Source of the DNA: Candidatus Zixiibacteriota bacterium
Lineage (GTDB): Bacteria > SM23-81
Assembly: GCA_030628225.1 (NCBI GenBank)
Contig: DAOVRJ010000095.1
Coordinates: forward strand, 1-8,749
DNA length: 8,749 bases
Direction: 5' to 3'
Shown here: positions 1 to 6,800 of the stretch, piece by piece
Layout: every line of letters begins with the position of its first letter
How positions within the stretch are numbered: the stretch's first letter is position 1
Translations under genes and position numbers: made by a program
The notes under the pieces: model-generated
The model's database searches: none
What the model was told of the DNA's origin: nothing
The model's input: the letters and a program-made list of their open reading frames with translations, nothing else

Positions 1-591
1 CTGTTGAGCAGCTTGTTCGTATTCAGCCACCAGTTCCAGGGCTCTTTGATCGGTGTAGGCCCGGCTGGAGGACGAGACCAACTTGGCCAGAGGGATGCCG
101 ATATCGGGGTGAATTTGGCGATAGAGCCAGATGTTCAGGGGGTGCCGCAGGATCTTCTTCAAGATGCGGTATCCTTTGTCTTTTCCGGCCAGCCCATCGC
201 CATGGGCCACGAAGAGCTTTAATCCCTGATGTTCCACCGCCATGGGCCCTGGGGAAACCTCCATGCCCACCTCTCGGGTAAAGAAATCTCCCAGCCAAAA
301 ATCGTGGTTTCCGGCCACGTAGATGACTCGCGTTCCCTGTCGAACCAGAGCGGCCAGCTGGTGAAGGACCCGGTGGTGCCAGGCCGGAACAGCTTGTTTG
401 TATTCGAACCAGAAATCAAAAAGATCTCCCACCACATACAAGAAGGCGGCATCGTGGGAGATATGACGCAAGAAGGCGATGAGGCGGTCCTCCTTCGCTT
501 TTTCCACCTGGGAATTGTTCTCCCCTAAGTGAGCATCGGAGATGAAATAAACCTTTTGTTTAGCTCCCACCATTTCCCCCTGGATCCTCAT
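1..591 (-). CDS. lpxH: UDP-2,3-diacylglucosamine diphosphatase, LpxH-like (partial, C-terminus off the window)
   Basis: Calcineurin-like metallophosphoesterase of the LpxH type, which removes UMP from UDP-2,3-diacylglucosamine in lipid A synthesis at the inner face of the cytoplasmic membrane. Seen (numbering from the ATG at 591): SDAHLG with D19 and H21, GDLFDFWFEY with D56, GNHDFWLG with N95 and H96, and HGDG with H130, the successive metal-ligand motifs of the family. The 'HGDGLAGKDKGYRILKK' and 'HPDIGIPLAKLVSSSSR' stretches resemble the FCB-group form of the enzyme. The last family motif (HxH) would lie beyond position 1, so only 197 codons are visible. Start uncertain: the ATG at 591 has no clear Shine-Dalgarno, whereas an AGGGGG just inside the frame would better serve the in-frame ATG at 573 or GTG at 570, giving an N-terminus closer to the family. 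Transcribed divergently from the gene at 1054. No signal peptide is visible. Confidence 0.85.
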   Translation of the reverse strand, partial: MRIQGEMVGAKQKVYFISDAHLGENNSQVEKAKEDRLIAFLRHISHDAAFLYVVGDLFDFWFEYKQAVPAWHHRVLHQLAALVRQGTRVIYVAGNHDFWLGDFFTREVGMEVSPGPMAVEHQGLKLFVAHGDGLAGKDKGYRILKKILRHPLNIWLYRQIHPDIGIPLAKLVSSSSRAYTDQRALELVAEYEQAAQQ

Positions 592-619
592 TTGCTGTGA
601 CTAAGACAAATCAAGGTGT

Positions 620-647
620 AATATAACCTCGGTTTCCACAAAGGCAA
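620..647 (-). promoter_or_regulatory. putative sigma-70-type promoter for the lpxH-like gene
   Basis: On the minus strand a TTGCCT -35 element (647-642) is followed after 16 bases by TATATT (625-620). Transcription would start near 612, leaving a leader of about 20 bases to the ATG at 591, or about 40 bases to the better-spaced starts at 573/570. Called by eye from consensus match only. Confidence 0.45.
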
Positions 648-678
648 TCTTTTTTCCGTATGCCGAAAGAAAACTTTT

Positions 679-715
679 ACCGCCAGGGAGCTCTCGGGCC
701 CTCGGCGGTTTTTTT
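679..715 (+). terminator. Rho-independent terminator with no visible upstream plus-strand gene
   Basis: ACCGCC (679-684) pairs with GGCGGT (704-709), and AGGG (685-688) pairs with CCCT (699-702) with C703 bulged. The 10-base loop is followed by seven T residues (709-715). The T-run makes it a plus-strand terminator; on the minus strand the bases after the stem are AAAAG, so it is not bidirectional. No plus-strand gene precedes it in the window, because lpxH starts at 591 on the other strand. It may end a short RNA, a premature transcript, or antisense transcription across lpxH. Confidence 0.75.
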
Positions 716-806
716 GTGAACTCTGTGATCAGCCGTGATAAGTGCTGCAAATTCTGTTTCATGGATGAGTTAACCAGGGGATTCCGGGTACTTTATTCCC
801 TTTTTG

Positions 807-817
807 GGCAATTTGCC
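807..817. repeat. perfect 11-bp dyad GGCAATTTGCC
   Basis: GGCAA and TTGCC flank a central T, forming a perfect inverted repeat about 150 bp upstream of the sigma-54 promoter. This is within the usual range for enhancer-binding-protein sites, but the binding protein is unknown and chance occurrence is possible. Confidence 0.3.
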
Positions 818-837
818 TGATCAAACCCCGACCTGAT

Positions 838-854
838 AGTCCCGCAGAGAGACT
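838..854. repeat. imperfect dyad AGTCCCGCAGAGAGACT, candidate activator site
   Basis: The arms AGTC and GACT are exact and the interior is partly symmetrical. The centre at about 846 is roughly 130 bp upstream of the predicted sigma-54 start site, a typical position for an upstream activating sequence. Only one copy is seen, so the assignment is tentative. Confidence 0.25.
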
Positions 855-950
855 GTCTGAAGAACCCTCGGTTATATCCTGCTAACTTCAATGAGATAGC
901 AAATTATAGCTGCTGCGGTTATTAAAAAAGATTCTCTGCAAAGATCTGTT

Positions 951-966
951 TGGCACGTTGTTTGCA
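951..966 (+). promoter_or_regulatory. sigma-54 (RpoN) -24/-12 promoter
   Basis: TGGCACG (951-957), four bases, then TTGCA (962-966) matches the sigma-54 consensus TGGCACG-N4-TTGCW at every defined base, with correct GG-to-GC spacing. The predicted start is near 976, giving a leader of about 78 bases to the ATG at 1054. Such promoters need an ATP-dependent enhancer-binding activator; none is encoded in this window. Dyads at 807-817 and 838-854 are candidate upstream sites. Confidence 0.8.
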
Positions 967-1038
967 GTTTAACGAGATGCTGATGTATTGCTTTTTGCAC
1001 AATGTGGTTTTTCTCAGATATTACCTTTAACGATCAGT

Positions 1039-1047
1039 GGGGAGGTG
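1039..1047 (+). promoter_or_regulatory. ribosome binding site that fixes the start at 1054
   Basis: GGGGAGGTG is a strong Shine-Dalgarno placed 7 bases from the ATG at 1054. It decides against the upstream in-frame ATG at 988, which lies only about 12 bases after the predicted transcription start and would put 22 non-signal-like residues before a classic signal peptide. Confidence 0.85.
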
Positions 1048-1053
1048 TATCAC

Positions 1054-2235
1054 ATGCGAATCAAGAAACAGGTGCTCAGATTTTCGCTGGTCACTCTGAG
1101 TGTGGTTCTCCTGTTTTCCGGTTCAGTCTCTGCAAAAATAGGTCTGTTGGGCAACTGTGATTTTGCCATCAACCAGGTCCACCTACCTCCCGAGGATTTT
1201 CAGTTCTATTCGGACTGGATAGATCCGCCCAGTTGGATCACCTATGAGGGGGTTCCCATTTCCTCCCATCCGGCCACGCGCCATTTCTGGTTGTTCCTGC
1301 AGTTGGGATTTGATGGGATGGACCAGGCAATGGCCCAGGCCGGTGCGGTTTGCCGAGACTTGGAGGAGTTGCTCTCCAGGACTGACGTCCAGGATGATGC
1401 TGATCTCAGATTCGTGCTCATCGAGACATTGCTGGAGGATTTTCGCCAGGATGTGATGGACAAAGGAGGCTATTTTGAGGTGATCGTGGAATATGATCCC
1501 CAGGCGCCCAACCCCAATCCAATCGCCGATTTTCAGTTGGCCTACCCGGAAGCATTTTACTTTTATCTGCTGGTGGTCTACAACTTAGAGATGCGCGAGG
1601 CCACGGACATGATCTGGAGCGATTTCCAGGTGGCCGTGTCCCTGTCATCCTTCACGGCCACGGCCGGTCAGGGTCGGGTGATCCTGGAGTGGACCACCGA
1701 AACTGAGAAGCAAAATTTTGGTTTTAATCTTCTGCGTCGATGTTCTGCGGAAGAGCATTTTTCCAGGATCAATGAACAGTTGATCTCCGCCGCCAGCGGA
1801 GGCTATTCCGAGGTTCCGCTGTACTATCGCTTTACGGATGACGATGTGTCGGTAGGGATGAACTACGAGTATCAATTAGAGGATATAAACTTACGTGGTG
1901 AAAGAACCATTCACGGTACCGTCAAAGCCACGCCCTTGGCTGCTGGAGCCATTCCCAAGAAATTTCGCCTTTTCCAGAACTATCCCAACCCATTTAATGC
2001 CAGCACTGAGATCCTCTATCAAATCCCTCAGAGTGTCCACGTGAATCTCAGCATCTTCAATGTTCGTGGTGAGTTGGTTAAAGTTTTGGTGAATGGTATG
2101 CAAGAAGTGGGGCAACGACTGGTAAGTTGGGACGGTCGCACCTGGCAAGGCGAGATTGCTGGAAGTGGACTTTACATCTGTAAGCTTCAAGCAGGGGACT
2201 ACCAAGAGACGATGAAGATGGTTCTGCTCCGCTGA
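1054..2235 (+). CDS. secreted protein with C-terminal T9SS type A / FlgD-like sorting domain
   Basis: A 393-residue exported protein of unknown specific function. Residues 1-27 form a Sec signal peptide (basic MRIKKQ, hydrophobic core, VSA cleavage site before KIG). Residues 28-195 match no family I recognise and look partly helical (around 95-135). Residues about 197-295 ('TATAGQGRVILEWTTETEKQ' onward, ending in YEYQLEDIN) resemble the fibronectin-III-like domain that often precedes this type of tail. Residues 303-393 are the sorting domain: FQNYPNPFN, then Y-Q-I-P, IFNVRGELV, SWDGR, SGLYICKL and a terminal MVLLR. In FCB bacteria such tails direct export through the type IX system and surface attachment; no T9SS component is encoded here, so the route is inferred. 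Transcription is probably sigma-54 dependent and ends at the terminator at 2261, so the gene appears monocistronic. Confidence 0.85.
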   Translation: MRIKKQVLRFSLVTLSVVLLFSGSVSAKIGLLGNCDFAINQVHLPPEDFQFYSDWIDPPSWITYEGVPISSHPATRHFWLFLQLGFDGMDQAMAQAGAVCRDLEELLSRTDVQDDADLRFVLIETLLEDFRQDVMDKGGYFEVIVEYDPQAPNPNPIADFQLAYPEAFYFYLLVVYNLEMREATDMIWSDFQVAVSLSSFTATAGQGRVILEWTTETEKQNFGFNLLRRCSAEEHFSRINEQLISAASGGYSEVPLYYRFTDDDVSVGMNYEYQLEDINLRGERTIHGTVKATPLAAGAIPKKFRLFQNYPNPFNASTEILYQIPQSVHVNLSIFNVRGELVKVLVNGMQEVGQRLVSWDGRTWQGEIAGSGLYICKLQAGDYQETMKMVLLR

Positions 2236-2260
2236 GATTACCACCAGCAGGTTTCATTGA

Positions 2261-2294
2261 GCCACCGAGATCCTCTGGATCCGGTGGCTTTTTC
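2261..2294 (+). terminator. Rho-independent terminator after the secreted-protein gene
   Basis: GCCACCG (2261-2267) pairs with CGGTGGC (2282-2288), and GATCC (2269-2273) pairs with GGATC (2277-2281). A2268 is bulged, the loop is TCT, and a T-rich tail (T5 C T3) follows. This separates the sigma-54 unit from the murA unit. Confidence 0.88.
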
Positions 2295-2306
2295 TTTGTT
2301 CAACCT

Positions 2307-2324
2307 TTCAGAATCATATCTGAA
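2307..2324. repeat. inverted repeat TTCAGA-N6-TCTGAA upstream of the murA promoter
   Basis: Perfect 6-base arms with a 6-base spacer, centred about 60 bp upstream of the murA -35 element. This spacing could suit an activator site. There is no second copy and the cognate protein is unknown, so it may be chance. Confidence 0.25.
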
Positions 2325-2373
2325 CAGCGTGTTTTTTGCGTTATGGAACGATGATAAACGGAGAAAAGAAAAC

Positions 2374-2402
2374 TTGACAAGGCTACAATTCGAGCATATT
2401 TT
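2374..2402 (+). promoter_or_regulatory. sigma-70-type promoter for murA and probably the genes behind it
   Basis: A perfect TTGACA -35 (2374-2379), a 17-base spacer and TATTTT as -10 (2397-2402). The predicted start is near 2409, about 38 bases before the murA GTG. No other promoter or terminator stands out until 8059, so it may drive all three downstream genes. Confidence 0.7.
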
Positions 2403-2434
2403 AGCGGGTGGAAGTGCCGTAGGTTTCATCCGAG

Positions 2435-2441
2435 AAGGAGG
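2435..2441 (+). promoter_or_regulatory. ribosome binding site for the GTG start of murA
   Basis: AAGGAGG lies 5 bases before GTG at 2447. It supports this non-ATG start, which also gives the N-terminus MDKIVIAGG expected for MurA. Confidence 0.8.
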
Positions 2442-2446
2442 GGATT

Positions 2447-3700
2447 GTGGATAAAATCGTCATCGCCGGTGGCAAAAAGCTTTCCGGAACAGTGCAGATC
2501 AGCGGAGCCAAAAACGCCGCCCTGCCCATGATGGCGGCCACGATCCTGGCTTCCGGGCAGAGCACCTTGCACAACGTGCCTCATCTGAAGGACGTGAGCA
2601 CCTTCTCGGATGTGCTCCGCGTTTTGGGAGCGCGAGTTAAAAGGGAAGAACATGGCTTGACCATTGACACTTCGAGCATCGAGCACTTTGAGGCTCCCTA
2701 CGAGCTGGTGCGGACCATGCGGGCGTCCATTTATGTTCTGGGACCTTTGCTGGCTCGATTCGGTCAGGCCCGAGTTTCTCTGCCCGGTGGCTGCGCGTGG
2801 GGTCCCCGTCCGGTGAACCTGCACCTCAAAGCCATGGAGGAGTTGGGGGCTCAGGTAGAAATCCAGCACGGATATATCGTCGCCCACTCAGAAAAGCTCA
2901 GCGGTGCCGTCATCGATTTCGACGTGTCAAGCGTGGGGGCCACGGCCAATACCATGATGGCCGCCTGTCTGGCCTCGGGCACCACCGTCATCCGCAATGC
3001 TGCCCGGGAGCCGGAGATAGAGGCTTTGGGAGCGATGCTCACCTCCATGGGAGCTTCCATCTCTGGAGTGGGCACCGGCACGGTGGAGATCCGGGGGGTG
3101 GAGGGTTTACATGAAGTTCAAGAGAGAGTTATTCCTGACAGAATTGAGGCAGGCACGTATATGGTGGCCACCGCCATAACGGGAGGCGAGGTAACCCTGA
3201 AGGGAGTGCGCGTGGACCACATGGGTGCTGTCATCGCCAAGCTGGAGGAAGCTGGGATTGTAATTCGGCAAGAAGGTGAGAACCTGGTGGTGGAGAGAAC
3301 CTCATCCCTGGCCCCCCTGGACATAACCACCGCGCCATACCCGGGATTTCCAACCGATATGCAAGCTCAGATCATGATCCTGCTCAGCCTGGCCCGAGGC
3401 ACCAGCGTGATTACGGAGAACATTTTCCCGGACCGGTTTACCCATGTCCCCGAGATCCGTCGGATGGGGGCCAATGTGAAATTGGACGCCAACGTGGCCG
3501 TGATTACCGGGGTGAAGGAACTGAGTGGGGCACCCGTGATGGCCTCAGATCTTCGGGCCAGCGCCGCCCTCATTTTGGGGGGTCTGGTGGCTAAGGGAGA
3601 AACGGAGGTCCTGCGCATCTATCATATAGATCGAGGCTATGAGCGGATCGGAGAAAAGCTTCGCAGATTGGGTGCCGAAATCCATAGAGTAAGAGAATAA
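2447..3700 (+). CDS. murA: UDP-N-acetylglucosamine 1-carboxyvinyltransferase MurA
   Basis: Cytoplasmic enzyme of the first committed step of peptidoglycan synthesis: transfer of enolpyruvate from phosphoenolpyruvate to UDP-GlcNAc. It has 417 residues, against 419 in E. coli. Seen: ISGAKNAALP with K22 and N23, SLPGGCAWGPRPVNLH with C116 (equivalent of the catalytic Cys115 that fosfomycin alkylates), PYPGFPTDMQAQ with D304 (general-base position), and IDRGYERIGEKL with R396 (equivalent of Arg397). The whole length reads as an intact inside-out alpha/beta-barrel EPSP-synthase-fold protein. The active-site cysteine is present, so the fosfomycin-resistant Asp variant is not expected here. It starts with GTG and leads the probable envelope operon; the next gene begins 134 bases after its stop with no terminator visible between. 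Confidence 0.97.
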   Translation: MDKIVIAGGKKLSGTVQISGAKNAALPMMAATILASGQSTLHNVPHLKDVSTFSDVLRVLGARVKREEHGLTIDTSSIEHFEAPYELVRTMRASIYVLGPLLARFGQARVSLPGGCAWGPRPVNLHLKAMEELGAQVEIQHGYIVAHSEKLSGAVIDFDVSSVGATANTMMAACLASGTTVIRNAAREPEIEALGAMLTSMGASISGVGTGTVEIRGVEGLHEVQERVIPDRIEAGTYMVATAITGGEVTLKGVRVDHMGAVIAKLEEAGIVIRQEGENLVVERTSSLAPLDITTAPYPGFPTDMQAQIMILLSLARGTSVITENIFPDRFTHVPEIRRMGANVKLDANVAVITGVKELSGAPVMASDLRASAALILGGLVAKGETEVLRIYHIDRGYERIGEKLRRLGAEIHRVRE

Positions 3701-3834
3701 GCCTGGGGCTGCTGTGGATTTCCCGGGAGAGGACGAAAGGCGGTTTTCAGATCAGCATAAAGGTTCTTCTGTTTGCCATTCTGCTGATGGTTTTCGCCGT
3801 GGTGACCAAATAACTGCCTGTTGAGGAGTTTTAC
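3701..3834 (+). other. murA downstream spacer with an unassigned hydrophobic reading frame
   Basis: No terminator or convincing promoter is seen in this spacer, so read-through from murA is likely. One frame, open from 3688 to a TAA at 3811-3813, encodes near its end a very hydrophobic segment (IKVLLFAILLMVFAVVTK, 3757-3810). It has no ATG, GTG or TTG in a usable place, so it is not called as a gene. It could be chance, a remnant, or a small membrane peptide with an unusual start. Confidence 0.3.
3823..3828 (+). promoter_or_regulatory. ribosome binding site for the GTG start at 3835
   Basis: GAGGAG lies 6 bases before GTG 3835. The protein then begins directly with a typical signal peptide, which supports this start. 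Confidence 0.75.
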
Positions 3835-6800
3835 GTGTTTCGTACAAGAATTACTCTTCTGTTGATTGGCGTACTGGTATTGTCGATGCCCCTTTTCGGC
3901 GCTGCCCAGGATTTTGGCAAGAACAAGGTCCAGTACAAGTCCTTCAACTGGTCTTACCTGCAGACCTCCCATTTCGACATCTACTTCTATAAAGGAGAGG
4001 AAGATCTGGCTTATTTCGCTGCCGAGCAGAGCGAGTATGCCTGCCAGCAGATCAAAAAGGATTTTCGGCACGAAATCCGCAAACGCGTGCCCATCATACT
4101 TTACAAATCTCACAATGATTTTCAGCAGACCAATGTGATTCTTGAGATACTGGATGAAGGGGTAGGTGGATTCACCGAATTTTTTAAAAACAGAGTGGTC
4201 ATGCCCTTCACCGGTTCTTATGAGGACTACCGGCACGTTCTTCACCATGAGTTGACCCACGCGGTTATGATAGACATGTTGTACGGCGGTGGGGTTGGAT
4301 CCCTGATCCGGAGACAACGTTTTTTTTCTCCTCCACTCTGGTTCGTGGAGGGCCTGGCCGAGTATGAATCCTTGGGATGGGAAAAGGATGCCGACATGTT
4401 CATGCGCGATGCCACCATCAGCGGATATCTACAACCCCTCCCCTATGTACGAGGATTTCTGTTGTATAAGGAGGGCCAATCGGCGGTAAGATATATAGCC
4501 AATCGCTATGGTGGGGAGAAAATAGGAGAGATTTTGGGCAAGGCCAAGCTGCACAGAAATATGGAGAAAGCTCTGAAATCGTCTATTGGCATGGGGGTTG
4601 AAGGACTGGACGAGGAATGGAGAAAAGCTCAGCGGGTGATATACTGGCCTGAAATTGCCCGCCGCCAGGAGGCCAGGGATTTTGCTCGCCAGCTTACTGA
4701 TCACACCAAGGACGGCTCTGGTTTCAACCTCAGACCTGCTTTTTCACCGCAAGGAAAAAAATTGGTTTTTTTCTCGAACAAGAGTGATTATACGGATATA
4801 TATCTCCTCTCGGCCATAGATGGCCAGGTACTGGGCCGCTTGGTAAAAGGCGAGCGATGCGGAGGGCTGGAATCTCTCCGGAACTTCCGGAGCTCCATCG
4901 GTTGGTCGCCGGACGGCTCCAAGATTGCCTTCGTTGCCAAGAGTGGCGGTGGCGATGCTCTGTATCTGTTAAGAGTGCAGGACAGGAAGGTGATCAAGAA
5001 ATATTGTTTTCCTATGGATCTCATCTCCTCTCCCTCATGGTCGTCGCAAGGTGACCAGATTGTCTTAAGCGGTCTTGATGACGGGTATTCCGACTTGTAT
5101 CTGCTCCAGATCGAGACGGGGAAGCTGGTCCGATTGACCGAGGACCGTTATGATGACGCCGAGCCGGCTTGGTCTCCTGATGGGAACCGGATTGCTTTTT
5201 CTTCTGATCGCCCTGTTGCCCCGCAGGAAGAGGCCGACACGGTTTTTGTGTATGGGCATTATGATATTTTTATCATGGATCTTCCTGATGGTGGCATCCA
5301 ACCCGCGGTGATGGCCGAGGGTCAGCAGAGATCGCCCACCTGGTCTCCCCAGGGAGATAAGCTGTGTTATACGTCCGACGAGAACGGCATCAGCAACCTA
5401 TATATCATAGACCTGGAGAGCGAGGAGAGTTTTCCCATCACCGATGTGATCGGCGGTTGTTTTACACCCTCTTGGTCAGCTGATGGTGCAAGGCTGGCTT
5501 TCTCCTATTTCCAAAAGGGCGGTTGGGATTTGTACGTGATGAAGGATCCCCTGAACAATCGCTCAGAAGTGGTTGAGTTGAAACCGACTCATTTCGTGGC
5601 TGAGTTGAGGGATCAAAGGGAAATGGGCATTTCTGCAGCGGATAGTTTGCCAGCCCAATTGACAGTGGATAGCACTGCTGCGGTTCAGCAATTGCCTGCT
5701 TTCCAGAGAGATAGCCTGTTGGTTTTGACTATGGTCGATTCAGTGGCTTTGGATTCTAGCGACACGGCCCGCGGTCCATCAGCGACAGAGGAAGTGGATA
5801 GCGCTGCCGCGGTTCAGCAATTACCTGCTTTTCAAATAGACAGCTTGCTGGTTTTGAGCGAGGGTGATTCCACGACCATGGCTTTCTCCGACAGCACACC
5901 CATCACCTTAGGGCCACGGAAGTATCGGGTGAAATTCAGCCCCGATGTTTTAAGTGCCGATATGGCCTACGACACCTACTTCGGTTTGCAGGGACAATCT
6001 ATGCTGGCCCTGAGCGATCTTATGGGCAACCACCGCATTTTCCTGTTGTTTACCCTCTTAAATTCTTTATCTGAGAGTGATTGTCAGCTGGCCTATTACT
6101 ATCTACCCCGGCGAATCAACTACGGCATCGGGTTTTTTCACCTGAAAAACTACTTCATAGATCATTTACACCGCCTGTTTTCCGATCGGATCTACGGAGG
6201 ATACCTCAGTCTGTCCAGGCCTTTCGACAAATTCAACCGGATGGACCTTAGTTTGCAGGCCCTGACCATCGAACGGCGTTACTACGATCCGCCCCTCGAT
6301 GATTCCATGAATCGACTTTATAATCTTGTCGGTTCTCTGGTGCACGATACTGTCCTGTGGGGTAACACCGGGCCGGTTAACGGATCGCGGTGGAATCTGA
6401 CGGCAGAATATGCTCCTCTCATCGGCGGACATGCTAGATCTTATTCAAGAATTATATTTGACCGCCGATGCTACATTGACTACCGAAAGAAGTACAATTT
6501 CGTGTACAGAATGGCGGCCGGGACAAGCCTGGGCCGGGACCCCCTGCGGTTCTATCTGGGTGGAACTTCTAACTGGCTGGATGTGGAATTTTACCGTGGA
6601 GATCACTATTACTCAGTGGAGGATATCTATTTTTCTAACAGGATAACGCCCCTGCGGGGATATAATTATAACGAGGTTCAGGGTTCCAAATTTGGGCTTG
6701 TGAACCTGGAATTTCGGTATCCGTTCATCGATTATCTGCTGGTCCACTGGCCCCTGCGTTTCGGCATACGCCGGGTTAACGGGGCTCTGTTTTTCGACAT

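Larger units (their letters stand above)
592..1053. other. divergent intergenic control region
   Basis: This 462-base stretch separates the divergently transcribed lpxH-like gene and the secreted-protein gene. I see no convincing coding sequence in it. It holds a minus-strand sigma-70-like promoter (620-647), a plus-strand terminator (679-715), two dyads (807-817 and 838-854), a sigma-54 promoter (951-966) and the leader of the downstream gene. A 19-codon ATG frame at 761-820 has no ribosome binding site and was not called. Confidence 0.7.

Noticed and set aside
229-528. Plus-strand open frame of 99 codons opposite lpxH
   Set aside because: The minus strand carries all LpxH metal motifs in this interval, so the plus-strand frame is a shadow.
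592-627. Plus-strand promoter (TTGCTG ... TGTAAT) that could feed the terminator at 679
   Set aside because: The spacer is 19 bases and both hexamers are poor, so the match is too weak to call although an RNA there is not excluded.
761-820. 19-codon ATG frame in the divergent spacer
   Set aside because: No ribosome binding site, no recognisable features, and it overlaps the dyad at 807-817; probably chance.
727-823. Two TGATCA palindromes (727-732 and 818-823) as paired operator sites
   Set aside because: Six-base palindromes are expected often by chance and there is no extended similarity around them.
988-1053. Upstream in-frame ATG extending the first secreted protein by 22 residues
   Set aside because: No ribosome binding site is near 988, it starts almost at the predicted transcription start, and the ATG at 1054 has a strong Shine-Dalgarno followed by a textbook signal peptide.
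3637-4317. Long minus-strand open frame (226 codons) opposite the end of murA and the start of the fusion gene
   Set aside because: It lies antisense to two clear genes, has no family resemblance and no ribosome binding site of note; it is a codon-usage shadow.
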